Below are positions 8,478 to 18,254 of a stretch of DNA of 64,000 nt, piece by piece. The notes beneath the pieces were generated by a model, which saw nothing but the letters and a program-made list of their open reading frames with translations, did not search any database and was not told the DNA's origin. Source of the stretch: Hathewaya proteolytica DSM 3090 (GTDB taxonomy: Bacteria; Bacillota; Clostridia; Clostridiales; Clostridiaceae); assembly GCF_900142225.1 (NCBI RefSeq), contig NZ_FRAD01000017.1, forward strand, positions 1 through 64,000, given 5' to 3'. Position numbers and translations under genes: made by a program. Within the stretch, counting starts at the first letter, position 1; the number at the start of each line of letters is the position of its first letter.

Positions 8478-8741
8478 ATGGAGTGGAGTGTGTCACTTGG
8501 CGCGATTATTACAATGATAATGGTTGTAATCATTGCTATTGAGCGCATTAATTCACAATTAGAGCACATTAATAATAAGCTGAATAAGATCACTAAACAT
8601 CTAGGACTTGATGAATGTGAAATTGATGAGGATCTAAAGAAACTCATAGCAGAAGGTAAAAAGATAAAAGCCATAAAACGATATAGAGAACACACTGGGG
8701 TTGGGTTAAAGGAAGCAAAGGATTACATTGATTCATTATAA
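8478..8741 (+). CDS. Membrane-anchored protein with L7/L12 C-terminal-like domain
   Basis: The 87-residue protein has one N-terminal transmembrane helix (about residues 5-22) and a short coiled segment. It ends in a C-terminal segment, IKAIKRYREHTGVGLKEAKD followed by YIDSL, that closely resembles the C-terminal domain of ribosomal protein L7/L12. Such small proteins are widespread in Firmicutes; their role is not established. It has a strong GAGGAGGGG ribosome site and is followed by a terminator, so it is probably a single-gene unit. Confidence 0.75.
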   Translation: MEWSVSLGAIITMIMVVIIAIERINSQLEHINNKLNKITKHLGLDECEIDEDLKKLIAEGKKIKAIKRYREHTGVGLKEAKDYIDSL

Positions 8742-8757
8742 TTCTATAGTAAAAAAA

Positions 8758-8794
8758 GAAATGCCATGTGAAAAGAGTCATGTGGCATTTTATT
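8758..8794 (+). terminator. Terminator after L7/L12-like gene
   Basis: ATGCCA pairs with TGGCAT around an inner CATG-containing loop, preceded by an A-run and followed by TTTTATT. Confidence 0.65.
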
Positions 8795-8847
8795 AGTGAT
8801 AGTGTAAAGAACGTTACACTAACTTGTTAGTTTAAGGAGAATTTTAT

Positions 8848-9621
8848 ATGACCGTTGAATTAGAGAAGTATTACAATAAATTTTGCGAAGATAAGAGATT
8901 GACAAGAAAATATGGGCAGGTTGAGTACATAACATCTATGAAATATATTCACCATTATCTTGGGGACGATAAAAACAAGATGGTTCTTGATGTAGGGGCT
9001 GGCACGGGCAGATATTCTGTACAGCTTGCCAATGAGGGCTACAATGTTACCGCTGTGGAGCTGGTAAAACACAATCTTGGTGTACTAAAGTCTAAGGGCA
9101 GTACGGTGAAGGCTTTTCAGGGAACGGCACTAGATTTGTCTAGGTTTCAAGATGATACTTTTCATATGACACTGGTATTTGGCCCTATGTACCATCTATA
9201 CTCCTTTGAGGATAAGGTTAAGGCCCTCCAAGAGGCAAAGCGTGTTACAAAAGAAGGTGGATACATACTTGTTGCTTACTGTATGAATGAGTACAGTGTG
9301 CTTACATATGGTTTCAAGGAAAAGCATATTCGACAGTGTATGGATAATGGAAAGCTAGATGACAACTTTCACGTTATAGCAGAGCCAGCGGATTTGTACG
9401 ATTATGTGAGAATTGAGGACATAAACAAAATTAAAGATGAAGTTGGTCTTGAGAGAATAAAAATTATCGCTGCAGATGGAGCAGCAGACTATATGCGCCC
9501 TGTGTTCAACGAAATGGACGACGATACCTTTGAGCTTTTTATGCAATATCATTTGTCCACCTGTGAGAGGCCAGAGCTATTAGGAGCCAGTGCCCATACG
9601 GTGGATATTTTAAAAAAGTAA
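8848..9621 (+). CDS. Class I SAM-dependent methyltransferase
   Basis: The 257-residue protein carries the SAM-binding motif VLDVGAGTGRYSVQLA (motif I), the acidic residue of motif II in VTAVEL, and LVFGPMYHLYSFEDK as the motif IV region. The substrate is not evident; it could be a small molecule or protein. The ribosome site AAGGAG is good. A DMT transporter gene follows 10 bp later, so the two are probably cotranscribed. Confidence 0.85.
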   Translation: MTVELEKYYNKFCEDKRLTRKYGQVEYITSMKYIHHYLGDDKNKMVLDVGAGTGRYSVQLANEGYNVTAVELVKHNLGVLKSKGSTVKAFQGTALDLSRFQDDTFHMTLVFGPMYHLYSFEDKVKALQEAKRVTKEGGYILVAYCMNEYSVLTYGFKEKHIRQCMDNGKLDDNFHVIAEPADLYDYVRIEDINKIKDEVGLERIKIIAADGAADYMRPVFNEMDDDTFELFMQYHLSTCERPELLGASAHTVDILKK

Positions 9622-9631
9622 GGAGATACAT

Positions 9632-10537
9632 ATGATATATTTATTTTTAGCGGCACTAAGTAGTGCATCCATTGCATTAATTTTTAAATATAGTGGAAGC
9701 AAGGAATGGGTGAATAAATTTCAGGTAACTAGTTTCAATTATTTAACTGCTACTACAATTTCCTTAGTTATGTTGCTTAAATCTGGACAACCCATTTTGT
9801 TCAGTGGACAAGGATTTTTACAGTGTCTAGTAGGAAACTTTAATGGAAATATAACTGTACAGGGCAGTTGGTTATGGGCAATAATACTGGGTGTAGCCAC
9901 GGGAATACTTTATTTGCTTGGATTTCTATTATATCAGAGCTCTATAAAAAGTAGTGGAGCTAGTCTGTCTGGTATGTTTAATAAAATGGGTATAATTGTA
10001 CCTATGGTGTTTTCTATGATAGTTTGGAGAGAGTTCCCCAGTGCCCTACAATTATGTGGCATTCTATTGTCTTTGAGTGCCATTATAATGGTAAATTTTA
10101 ATTTTGATTCTGGGGAGAAATCATCCATAAAGCCTACATTGCTTATAATGTTTTTAGTGGTGGGCTTTGGGGAATTCAGCAATAAACTCTTTCAAAAATA
10201 TGCTATGGCAGAGATGAAGAGTCATTTTATGCTTGTTCTATTTGCCACAGCTCTTATTATAAGCATTGGCCTCACGGTAAATGACAAAAACAAGGCTATG
10301 AATATAAAATCGGCGCTATGCGGTGTAGCTGTTGGAGTTCCCAATATGCTTTCCACTCTCTTCTTAATAGAAGCGTTAAACAAGTTGCCAGCTACTGTGG
10401 TTTATCCAATTTATAGTGCAGGATCAATTGTGATAATCATGGCTACTAGCTTTGTTATCTTTGGAGAAAAGTTAAAAAAGAAGGAGATAATTGCTATGGT
10501 GGTGACGTTGATAGCTTTAAGCATGGTAAATATTTAA
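9632..10537 (+). CDS. EamA/DMT superfamily transporter
   Basis: This 301-residue, very hydrophobic protein has about ten predicted transmembrane helices in two halves, each resembling an EamA repeat. The second half ends PATVVYPIYSAGSIVIIMAT and SFVIFGEKLKKKEI, the region usually conserved in drug/metabolite transporters. It probably exports a metabolite. The AAGGAG site sits 7 bases before the ATG. It lies 10 bp after the methyltransferase gene. Confidence 0.85.
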   Translation: MIYLFLAALSSASIALIFKYSGSKEWVNKFQVTSFNYLTATTISLVMLLKSGQPILFSGQGFLQCLVGNFNGNITVQGSWLWAIILGVATGILYLLGFLLYQSSIKSSGASLSGMFNKMGIIVPMVFSMIVWREFPSALQLCGILLSLSAIIMVNFNFDSGEKSSIKPTLLIMFLVVGFGEFSNKLFQKYAMAEMKSHFMLVLFATALIISIGLTVNDKNKAMNIKSALCGVAVGVPNMLSTLFLIEALNKLPATVVYPIYSAGSIVIIMATSFVIFGEKLKKKEIIAMVVTLIALSMVNI

Positions 10538-10639
10538 CAATATAGGCGAACAAACATATATAGAATAATATTAATGTACGTGATATAATGGGATACATCA
10601 CTTTATTTTTGAACTAATATATGTTAAGGAGATAATTTC

Positions 10640-11983
10640 ATGAAAAAAACTAAAGTAAAAAATTCAAATCATGTCATGGGTAGCGTATATGAGTTGGATG
10701 GAAGAGTGCCTTTAAAGCAGGCGGTACCTTTTGGATTGCAGCACGTTTTAGCTATGTTTGTGGCAAATATAACACCTATAATAATTGTGGCAGGTGCTGC
10801 GAAACTAAGCGCCTCACAAACTGCAGCGCTTATACAATGTGCCATGATTATTGCCGGTATAGGAACCATGATTCAGCTATATCCTGTATGGAAAGTGGGA
10901 TCAGGATTGCCTATTGTAATGGGAATTAGTTTTACCTTTGTATCTATACTTTGCTTTATCGCCGCTCAATATGGATACGAAACCGCTGTGGGCGCTGTAA
11001 TTGTTGGTGGTATTATTGAAGGAATACTGGGAATTTTTGCTAAGTATTGGAGAAAAATAATAAGTCCTATTGTGGCGGCAAGCGTGGTAGTTGCCATAGG
11101 ATTCTCACTTTTAAGCGTTGGGACAAACTCCTTTGGTGGTGGGTTTGGAAACCCAGAGTTCGGATCTGCTTCTAATCTTATTTTGGGCGGAATTACATTG
11201 ACAAGCTGCCTTTTATTTACTATTTTTGCGAAGTCATATAGAAAACAATTAGCTGTATTATTTGGATTAGTTGTTGGATACATAGTGGCAATGTTCATGG
11301 GCATGGTAGATTTTTCGGCCCTTGAGAATTCAAAGATAATTGCTTTACCAGAGCTTATGCCTTTCGTACCTAAATTCAATATCAATGCTATTGTATCTGT
11401 GGTTTTAATATTTCTTGTGTCAGCAACAGAAACCATAGGAGATACATCAGCCCTTGCTATGTCTGGTCTTGGAAGAGAAGTATCGGATAAGGAAATCTCA
11501 GGTTCTATTGCTTGTGATGGATTTGTAAGCTCATTGTCTGGCTTATTTGGTTGTTTGCCTATAACATCTTTCAGTCAGAATGTAGGTCTTGTGGCTATGA
11601 CCAAAGTAATAAATAGGTTTTCTATTTTAATGGGTGCTGTAATTATGGTATTGGCTGGTTTATTTCCAATATTCGGGGCTATTCTTACGACTTTACCAGA
11701 GGCAGTGCTTGGGGGCTGTACTCTTATTATGTTCGGATCCATTGTTATAAGCGGACTAGAGATGATGGCAAAATGTGGCTTTAATCAGAGAAATTTATTA
11801 ATATCAGCCTTATCTCTTAGTGTGGGTATAGGATTTACGCAAGTGCCAGAGATATTTAGAATATTCCCTACTATGATACAGAATGTATTTGCCGAAAATT
11901 GTGTGGCAGTGGTATTTCTAATGGCAGTAATATTAAACTTAGTTTTACCTAAGTCCTTGGAACAGGATAATAAGGAATTATAA
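10640..11983 (+). CDS. NCS2 family nucleobase (uracil/xanthine) permease
   Basis: This 447-residue membrane protein is a proton symporter for purine or pyrimidine bases. The family motifs are clear: PFGLQHVLAMFVANITPIII in TM1, ETIGDTSALA in TM8 with the substrate-binding Glu, and the signature SFSQNVGLVAMTKVINR in TM10. The Q-N-V-G form is typical of the xanthine/urate branch rather than uracil, but specificity remains a guess. The leader of about 100 bases shows no purine riboswitch. It has its own AAGGAG site. Confidence 0.9.
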   Translation: MKKTKVKNSNHVMGSVYELDGRVPLKQAVPFGLQHVLAMFVANITPIIIVAGAAKLSASQTAALIQCAMIIAGIGTMIQLYPVWKVGSGLPIVMGISFTFVSILCFIAAQYGYETAVGAVIVGGIIEGILGIFAKYWRKIISPIVAASVVVAIGFSLLSVGTNSFGGGFGNPEFGSASNLILGGITLTSCLLFTIFAKSYRKQLAVLFGLVVGYIVAMFMGMVDFSALENSKIIALPELMPFVPKFNINAIVSVVLIFLVSATETIGDTSALAMSGLGREVSDKEISGSIACDGFVSSLSGLFGCLPITSFSQNVGLVAMTKVINRFSILMGAVIMVLAGLFPIFGAILTTLPEAVLGGCTLIMFGSIVISGLEMMAKCGFNQRNLLISALSLSVGIGFTQVPEIFRIFPTMIQNVFAENCVAVVFLMAVILNLVLPKSLEQDNKEL

Positions 11984-11994
11984 AAACCTATAGG

Positions 11995-12074
11995 TAATGT
12001 AATTTCTATCTAAATAATCTATTAGAATGAAGAATATATAAAGGTTAAAATTAGAATGAAATAGAATTACATTA
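11995..12074 (+). other. Long-range inverted repeat in leader of the MtaA-like gene
   Basis: TAATGTAATTTCTAT (11995-12009) pairs with ATAGAATTACATTA (12061-12074), 14 bp with one bulged T, enclosing about 50 nt. It could close a structured leader RNA or be a protein-binding palindrome. It matches no riboswitch class I know. Confidence 0.4.
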
Positions 12075-12112
12075 ATCAATCAGGGATAATATCCTGAGTA
12101 GGGGGAGTAATA

Positions 12113-13177
12113 ATGCACAAGGATGATGAAATGACGCCGAATCAGCGAATGAAGGGTTTCCTAAGTGGTCAATCAATAGACAGGGCGCTAGCAATGCCGT
12201 TTACGGTATCTATGGCTGGTAAAGCTGCAGGAATGACTCATAGAGAAAAGAGAAGCACAGCATACAATCAGGCTATGGCACAGGTGGCTTGCTATGAAAG
12301 ATTCGGGCACGATCTTATGATTATTGAGTATGGGTTGCATGGAATCGGAACTGCACTAGGCAGTAAAACTAATAATCCTGAGGATGCGGTCCCAGCCTTA
12401 ATGGAGTATGCATTGAAAGATTTGGATGATATAAACAAGCTTGACATGCGTAAATTAGAGTTAAAAAATGATCCATGGTTTAAATTGAATTATGATGCAT
12501 GTCAAATTGCTAGAGAAAAAACTCACGATGAAGTGCCTGTAGGTGTTTTGATTTCAGGACCATTTACGGCGGCAGCAAGTGTTTATAGAACAGAAGAGTT
12601 TTTGAAATCTATAAGGAAGCAACCTGATAAAGTTCATGAGCTAATTGAATTTTGCACGGAAGCTTTAAAGATGATATGTGCTGAGTTTGCTAAGATAGGT
12701 GTAGTGGTTGTGGTTTGTGATCCAATAGCTTCTGGAACACTTTTACGACCAAAGCAATATAGAGAATTCGCATTGCCTTATGGCAGAAGGATTATGCAAG
12801 CTGTTCATGATGTAGGCGGCATGGTGTGTTATCACATTTGCGGAAATACAAAAGATATGCTAACAGATATGTTAGAATCAGGTTGTGATATGATAAGTGT
12901 TGATAACAAGGTAGATTTGGAGTTTACCAAACAAACCATAGGCGACAAGATTTGCATACTTGGAAATGTAGATCCAGTACAAACACTCATGCTTGGTAGT
13001 ACACAAGATGTGGACAATGCTGTTAAGGACTGTTTCAAAAAAGCCTATAATAGTCCTAAAGGATACATTCTGGCATCTGGGTGCGATATAGCACAAGCAC
13101 CTTTGGAAAACATAGATCAGTTCATGGCTTCAGCTAGGAAATATGGAAAATGGCCATTAGATCCTAAAAATTTTTAG
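12113..13177 (+). CDS. UroD/MtaA-like (corrinoid) methyltransferase family protein
   Basis: This 354-residue protein belongs to the uroporphyrinogen decarboxylase superfamily. The sequence looks more like the MtaA/CmuA methyl-transfer branch than true HemE. The zinc-type segment GGMVCYHICGNTKDML has the His-x-Cys pair, and a downstream ASGCDI supplies the third Cys. Members move methyl groups between corrinoid proteins and thiols. No corrinoid protein or MtaB-like partner lies nearby, so the methyl donor is unknown. The start follows GGGGGAG, and a strong terminator follows the stop. Confidence 0.75.
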   Translation: MHKDDEMTPNQRMKGFLSGQSIDRALAMPFTVSMAGKAAGMTHREKRSTAYNQAMAQVACYERFGHDLMIIEYGLHGIGTALGSKTNNPEDAVPALMEYALKDLDDINKLDMRKLELKNDPWFKLNYDACQIAREKTHDEVPVGVLISGPFTAAASVYRTEEFLKSIRKQPDKVHELIEFCTEALKMICAEFAKIGVVVVVCDPIASGTLLRPKQYREFALPYGRRIMQAVHDVGGMVCYHICGNTKDMLTDMLESGCDMISVDNKVDLEFTKQTIGDKICILGNVDPVQTLMLGSTQDVDNAVKDCFKKAYNSPKGYILASGCDIAQAPLENIDQFMASARKYGKWPLDPKNF

Positions 13178-13211
13178 TGGGAAAACCAATAGGAAATAAA
13201 GAAAGGAACAC

Positions 13212-13260
13212 GCGGTATAAATTCTTTAGATTTTCTTTAGAATTTATACCGCTTTATTTT
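13212..13260 (+). terminator. Strong terminator after MtaA-like gene
   Basis: GCGGTATAAATTCT pairs perfectly with AGAATTTATACCGC, followed by TTTATTTTT. Confidence 0.9.
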
Positions 13261-13385
13261 TAGTATTGAATGATAGCATATAAGTATGAATTGGGTAGGA
13301 TAGAGAGGTGAGTAAAGTTGAAGATTCTAAGGGGGGGTATATGTGTTAAAATATTAGTAAGATTATTTAAGAAGGGGTTTTTAGG

Positions 13386-14102
13386 ATGAATGCTTATAAT
13401 ATTTTAGTGGTGGAAGATGAAAAGGATATAAGGGACGCTATCGGTATATACCTAGGAAACCAAGGTTACAATGTTTTTAAAGCTGGCAATGGTATAGAAG
13501 GTCTGGAGATACTTGAGAAGCAAGAAGTTCATTTGGCTATTGTGGATGTTATGATGCCCAGAATGGATGGTTTAGCTTTTACCATGAAACTTAGGGAAGA
13601 GTTCACGTTTCCAGTGATTATTCTTTCAGCTAAGTCTGAGGATATAGATAAAATAATGGGTTTAAACATAGGTGCGGATGATTATGTGACTAAACCATTT
13701 CAACCTTTGGAACTTCTTGCTAGAGTAAATTCTCAACTTAGAAGATATACGAAATACATGAATATAAAAGATGATATTCTAAAAGAAGAAAATAATAATG
13801 TTATTGATGCTGGTGGATTAGAGATAAACTTATCAACGAAAGAGGTGTTTGTAGACGGCGAGTCCGTAAAGATTACACCTATTGAATTTAAAATTTTGCA
13901 GCTTCTCATGAGTAATATTGGAAGAGTTTTCTCAGCGGATGAGATATACGAGAGAGTATGGAACGAAAGGGCTGTGAATACCGATACCGTCATGGTTCAT
14001 GTGAGAAATATACGAGAAAAAATAGAGATTGATGTAAAGAAACCGAGATATTTAAAGGTGGTGTGGGGTGTTGGATATAAAATCGAAAGACAAAATAAGT
14101 AG
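13386..14102 (+). CDS. OmpR/PhoB family response regulator
   Basis: The 238-residue protein has a receiver domain (acidic pocket Glu10/Asp11, phosphoacceptor Asp54 in VDVMMPRMDG, Lys in TKPF). A winged-helix DNA-binding domain follows (EFKILQLLMSNIGRVFSADE, VMVHVRNIREKIE). It overlaps the next gene, its cognate kinase, by 35 bp, so translation is probably coupled. The target is unknown. No neighbouring transporter gives a hint. Confidence 0.95.
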   Translation: MNAYNILVVEDEKDIRDAIGIYLGNQGYNVFKAGNGIEGLEILEKQEVHLAIVDVMMPRMDGLAFTMKLREEFTFPVIILSAKSEDIDKIMGLNIGADDYVTKPFQPLELLARVNSQLRRYTKYMNIKDDILKEENNNVIDAGGLEINLSTKEVFVDGESVKITPIEFKILQLLMSNIGRVFSADEIYERVWNERAVNTDTVMVHVRNIREKIEIDVKKPRYLKVVWGVGYKIERQNK

Positions 14103-16242
14103 AGTAATAAGTAATTTTTTAATTATGTTATTGATTTTTTCAGTTTCTATAGGTGTAGTATACAGCGGAAAATTTATAAAAGAAGATGTGGCTAAAAGGC
14201 ATGTAACCAATATATTTGAGGAACCTAAAATTGTGGATTATATGAAAACAGCCACCTATTCTATATATTACAATATGCATAATGGAGATGGTGGAAATCA
14301 AAAAACCCCCTCAGAGGTATTTTTGGATAAGACAGCATTACAAAGTCAGTATGATGCGGATTATATAAAACATGCGTCGGGTATTGTGGACATAAATATT
14401 TATGGAAATGATAATTTTCTAAGTACTAGTATTATGAATCTAGATTATTATGCTAAAGATAATGAGGGAACTTCTATACAAAAGCGTGGCAATGAAAAAC
14501 TTGGAGAGCTTTTAAAAGAGAAACAAGATAATAACATAATCCAACAGCTGAATAGTGAGTACCAATTTTATATTGCGCTCAACTATGATGAGAATGGGGC
14601 AGTATCATTTGGTTCCATACATGGTGCTAAACCTGAAATAGTAATGGATATGATGCGTGTTAATGATTTAAATATAATTTTTATGGGATACGGGTCCTAT
14701 GTTTTTCCTGTAAATAATACATCTGTTGTATACGGGGTGTTGAAGGATCTAAAGTATAAAGACAGTATTACTCATTATACGGATCAATTAAATGGGTCTT
14801 TATATGCAAATGAGTCCATGAAATACTTAATACCGGCATTAGTTTTTGTACTATTATGTGCCATAGTTATTCCTTATAGGTATTCAGAAAGGCTAAAGAT
14901 ATTTAAGTTAATGAGGAGAGTACCCATAGAAATATTGATGGTGATGTTGGGCTTGCTTATGGCTGCTTATGCTTTATTTGTGCTGGTGATGTGTAAAAAA
15001 ATAGATGGCAGTCTTTTCAGTGTATTAAATGAAATCTTTTTGAATGCAAATATGGCAAGGATTAGTGAAGGAATAATAAGTATAGGATTTGCTTTTACAC
15101 TTCTTCTGTTTACATTTTTATTTGTAGTTCTTGTAAAATATATATTCCAGGTTGGAATTAAAAAATACTTTAAGGAACATTGTCTTTTATTCATTGTGTT
15201 TTCAGCTGTGGGAAGAGGTATAAGAAAAGTTGGGCATACACTTAGCAATGTGGATCTTAAGGATAAAAATACAAAGAAATTGCTAACTATTCTCGGTATA
15301 AATCTTATAATTATGATTTTTATAAGTAGCATATGGTTTTTTGGCATATTTATAGCCATTATATATACTGGATTTTTGTATTACATCATGGAAAAAAAGA
15401 TTAAAGAGATAAGAAAAAACTATAACACATTGTTGGAAGCAACAGACAGTATGGGAGATGGACAACTGGACATTGAACTGGAGGATGATATAGGGCCTTT
15501 CAATTCTATGCGGGATGAACTAAAGAATGTGCAAAAGGGCTTTAAAAAGGCGGTGGATGAGGAAGTAAAAAGTCAAAGAATGAAGACTGAACTAATCTCC
15601 AATGTATCTCATGATCTTAAAACACCATTGACTTCTATCATTACTTATGTGGATTTATTGAAAGGCAACAACATATCCGAGGAAGAGAGAAAGGAATATT
15701 TGGATACCGTTGATAAGAAGTCTCAAAGGCTAAAGTACCTCATTGAGGATTTATTCGAGGTAACTAAGGCTAGTAGTGGAAACATGACTTTAAATGTAGA
15801 TAATATAGACATTGTATCCTTAATAAAGGAAACATTGGTGGAATTAGAGGATAAGATTAAGGAAGCGGATTTGAACATTAAAATGAAATTTCCAGAAGAA
15901 AAGCTTATCTTGTCTCTCGATGGTCAACGCACATTTAGAGTATTTGACAATCTAGTAAGCAATATTTGCAAATATGCATTGCATGGTTCTAGAGTTTATA
16001 TAGATGTAGTAGATCTAGATGATATAGTACAAATTGAAATGAAGAACATATCTGCAGAAGAAATGAATTTTGATGCACAGGAGATATTAGAACGATTTCA
16101 AAGAGGAGATAAGTCTAGGAATACTGATGGAACAGGTCTTGGACTTGCCATTGCAAAAAGTTTTGTGGAATTGCAAGGGGGACACTTCGAAATACAAATT
16201 GATGGTGATTTATTTAAAGTAACTATTAATTTCAAAAAATAA
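14068..16242 (+). CDS. Multi-pass membrane sensor histidine kinase
   Basis: This 724-residue kinase partners the upstream regulator. The N-terminal helix (residues ~12-30) is followed by a ~225-residue extracellular domain and then about six membrane segments (residues ~255-430). The HisKA box SNVSHDLKTPLTS has the phosphoacceptor His515. The ATPase domain has N-box FDNLVSNICKYAL and G2 box GTGLGLAIAK. The usual D-x-G-x-G box is not evident; KNISAEEM stands in its place. The GTG start at 14068 overlaps the regulator gene; TTG at 14071 is possible. The signal sensed is unknown. Confidence 0.9.
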   Translation: MLDIKSKDKISRVISNFLIMLLIFSVSIGVVYSGKFIKEDVAKRHVTNIFEEPKIVDYMKTATYSIYYNMHNGDGGNQKTPSEVFLDKTALQSQYDADYIKHASGIVDINIYGNDNFLSTSIMNLDYYAKDNEGTSIQKRGNEKLGELLKEKQDNNIIQQLNSEYQFYIALNYDENGAVSFGSIHGAKPEIVMDMMRVNDLNIIFMGYGSYVFPVNNTSVVYGVLKDLKYKDSITHYTDQLNGSLYANESMKYLIPALVFVLLCAIVIPYRYSERLKIFKLMRRVPIEILMVMLGLLMAAYALFVLVMCKKIDGSLFSVLNEIFLNANMARISEGIISIGFAFTLLLFTFLFVVLVKYIFQVGIKKYFKEHCLLFIVFSAVGRGIRKVGHTLSNVDLKDKNTKKLLTILGINLIIMIFISSIWFFGIFIAIIYTGFLYYIMEKKIKEIRKNYNTLLEATDSMGDGQLDIELEDDIGPFNSMRDELKNVQKGFKKAVDEEVKSQRMKTELISNVSHDLKTPLTSIITYVDLLKGNNISEEERKEYLDTVDKKSQRLKYLIEDLFEVTKASSGNMTLNVDNIDIVSLIKETLVELEDKIKEADLNIKMKFPEEKLILSLDGQRTFRVFDNLVSNICKYALHGSRVYIDVVDLDDIVQIEMKNISAEEMNFDAQEILERFQRGDKSRNTDGTGLGLAIAKSFVELQGGHFEIQIDGDLFKVTINFKK

Positions 16243-16257
16243 AATATTATATAATTT

Positions 16258-16294
16258 AAAGTACCCTGTGAAAGTTCATGGGGTACTTTATTTT
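16258..16294. terminator. Bidirectional terminator between convergent genes
   Basis: AAAGTACCC pairs with GGGTACTTT, with T-rich tracts on both outer sides. It serves the kinase on the plus strand and the GGDEF-EAL gene on the minus strand. Confidence 0.8.
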
Positions 16295-16295
16295 C

Positions 16296-18053
16296 CTATA
16301 TCATGTAGGCTGTTTCAAAGCAATCTATGGAAATGGGCTTGCTGATCACGTAGCCTTGTATATAATCACAATTTAGTTCTTTCATGAAGTTTAACTGCTG
16401 AAGATTTTCTATGCCTTCTACTAGACATTTAATATTCATATCATGGCAAATATTAATTATATTCTTAATTATGATCTCGCTTTTTTTATTTTTTTCTATA
16501 TTAAGAACTAAGCTTTTGTCTATTTTAATTACATCAAAATCTAGGAGGGTAATCATATCCAGGCTAGAATACATACAACCGAAATCATCTAAAGAAAGTA
16601 TAAAACCTAACTTTTTTAGTTCAGCTCCTATGGAAGCTATGTAATTGCGCTCAATTTCCCCCACACTTTCGGTTATTTCAATTTCAATCATGCGTGGAGA
16701 AACTTTGTATTTTTTACATATTTCCATGACGTGGTGAATAAAGCTTTCTTCCATCAGTGTAATCCTAGAAAAGTTTAGAGATATTTTCATGGGTGTTTTT
16801 CCTCGGGAAATCCAGTTGTTTAGAAGTCTACAACATTCTTCAAATACAAAGAAATCTAAATATTGGATAGTCTTTTCTTTCTCAAGAAGAGGTATAAACT
16901 TGTCTGGTGGAACTATGCTCATTTCTGAATTTATGCGCCTAACCAAGGCTTCAGCCCCGTATACTTTATCTGTTGATAAATCAAATTTAGGTTGAAGAAA
17001 CACAGTGAATTTTTTGTGATTTAGGGAGTCCAATAAATCCTTCAGCAATAAAGGAACATGAGTTTTTTTGTTTGTCAGATTTTTTTTATAAAATTCTTGT
17101 TTGTTAATGTACATCAGTTCATCTGCGTCATATACCATTTTTCTAAGATTGATTTCTGAATCACACCAAGTGTAACCTATGGAAACACCGTTGTTGCTTT
17201 TAGATAGCAGTGATGCTTTAAAGCTATCAATGCTTTTTAAAAAGTTTTGTCTAGAGATGTTCTCACAGAACACCACAAATTCATCTCCACTGAGTCTAAA
17301 AACATAATGGTCTTTAAAGGTGTTTTTAATTGCCTGGGATATGGATATAATTACAGCATCACCATAGCTGTGGCCATATGTATCATTAATCTGCTTTAAG
17401 CCATTGATATCTGCAAAAATCACACCTAAAGAGGAAAGCGCTTCTGGATTGATTTTAGATGTATAGTCCATGTACTTATTTCTATTGTTCAAATTTGTAA
17501 GAGAATCATGATAGCTAAGATATTTTAACTTGTCGTTCATTCTCCGTTTTGAAATTTCGTTTATAATAAAGTAAGAAAGAGAACAAAGGAATTCACTTCC
17601 CTTAGATAAGTCATCAGGGTTGTCCACCCCAAGAAATCCTACAATCTCTTGATTTATTCTAAAAGGGACAGCCATCAAGCTATGGATATCCTGACAGGAT
17701 AAACTTTCGTATTCTTCAGGATAATCAATCTTCATGTCTTCCATATTTTTTATTATTACACAATTGTTTTTGTTGAATTCTTCTATCCATCTATTCATAA
17801 TGAAAGTGGGAATGGATTGAAGATTATCTTTTTGAGGCGTTACTTTATCTATGCATTTTTCATAGGTATTGTGAGAGAGATTTTTCTCCCAGTCGAATTC
17901 AAAAACGTAGGCTCTGTCAGCTTTATAGTAGTGAAGTACGTATTCTAAAACAGTAGTCATTGCTTTGTGCAAATCTTCTTCAACTAAAAGAGATTTGATG
18001 CAGTCGATTATACCTATTTCCCCCAGTGCATCTATAATATCATTTTTTGTCAT
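16296..18053 (-). CDS. GAF-GGDEF-EAL cyclic-di-GMP signalling protein
   Basis: The 585-residue soluble protein has an N-terminal GAF-like sensor (about residues 20-165). A GGDEF domain with the active-site form RLSGDEFVVFC follows at ~180-330. A complete EAL domain at ~340-580 shows EALVR, ISLNFSRI, EITES, DDFGCMYSSLDMI, KIDKSLV and QGYVISKP. SGDEF can still be a working cyclase motif. In the EAL domain the catalytic pattern is kept, but the loop-6 text DDFGTGYSSL reads DDFGCMYSSL. It may make, break or switch c-di-GMP according to the GAF signal. Confidence 0.9.
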   Translation of the reverse strand: MTKNDIIDALGEIGIIDCIKSLLVEEDLHKAMTTVLEYVLHYYKADRAYVFEFDWEKNLSHNTYEKCIDKVTPQKDNLQSIPTFIMNRWIEEFNKNNCVIIKNMEDMKIDYPEEYESLSCQDIHSLMAVPFRINQEIVGFLGVDNPDDLSKGSEFLCSLSYFIINEISKRRMNDKLKYLSYHDSLTNLNNRNKYMDYTSKINPEALSSLGVIFADINGLKQINDTYGHSYGDAVIISISQAIKNTFKDHYVFRLSGDEFVVFCENISRQNFLKSIDSFKASLLSKSNNGVSIGYTWCDSEINLRKMVYDADELMYINKQEFYKKNLTNKKTHVPLLLKDLLDSLNHKKFTVFLQPKFDLSTDKVYGAEALVRRINSEMSIVPPDKFIPLLEKEKTIQYLDFFVFEECCRLLNNWISRGKTPMKISLNFSRITLMEESFIHHVMEICKKYKVSPRMIEIEITESVGEIERNYIASIGAELKKLGFILSLDDFGCMYSSLDMITLLDFDVIKIDKSLVLNIEKNKKSEIIIKNIINICHDMNIKCLVEGIENLQQLNFMKELNCDYIQGYVISKPISIDCFETAYMI

Positions 18054-18254
18054 ACATCCACCACCTAAACATAATATCTTTGATTATATAATTAGTATAT
18101 CATAGTAAAAATACATATCGGACTAAAATTTAGCAATAAAACAGGATAAAATAAGAAAATTAAGTTTTTTAATCTATTTTTAATGTTTAATATATTTTAC
18201 ATTAATCTTTGTTGTTTATTATGTAATCATAATAAAAATATGGAGATGATGTAT

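Noticed and set aside
10537..10640. Possible purine riboswitch before the NCS2 permease
   Set aside because: The gap is only about 100 bases and lacks the conserved purine aptamer junction and loop sequences.
16411..16995. Plus-strand open frames within the GGDEF-EAL gene
   Set aside because: They are antisense shadows of a conserved coding sequence with no ribosome sites or family matches.
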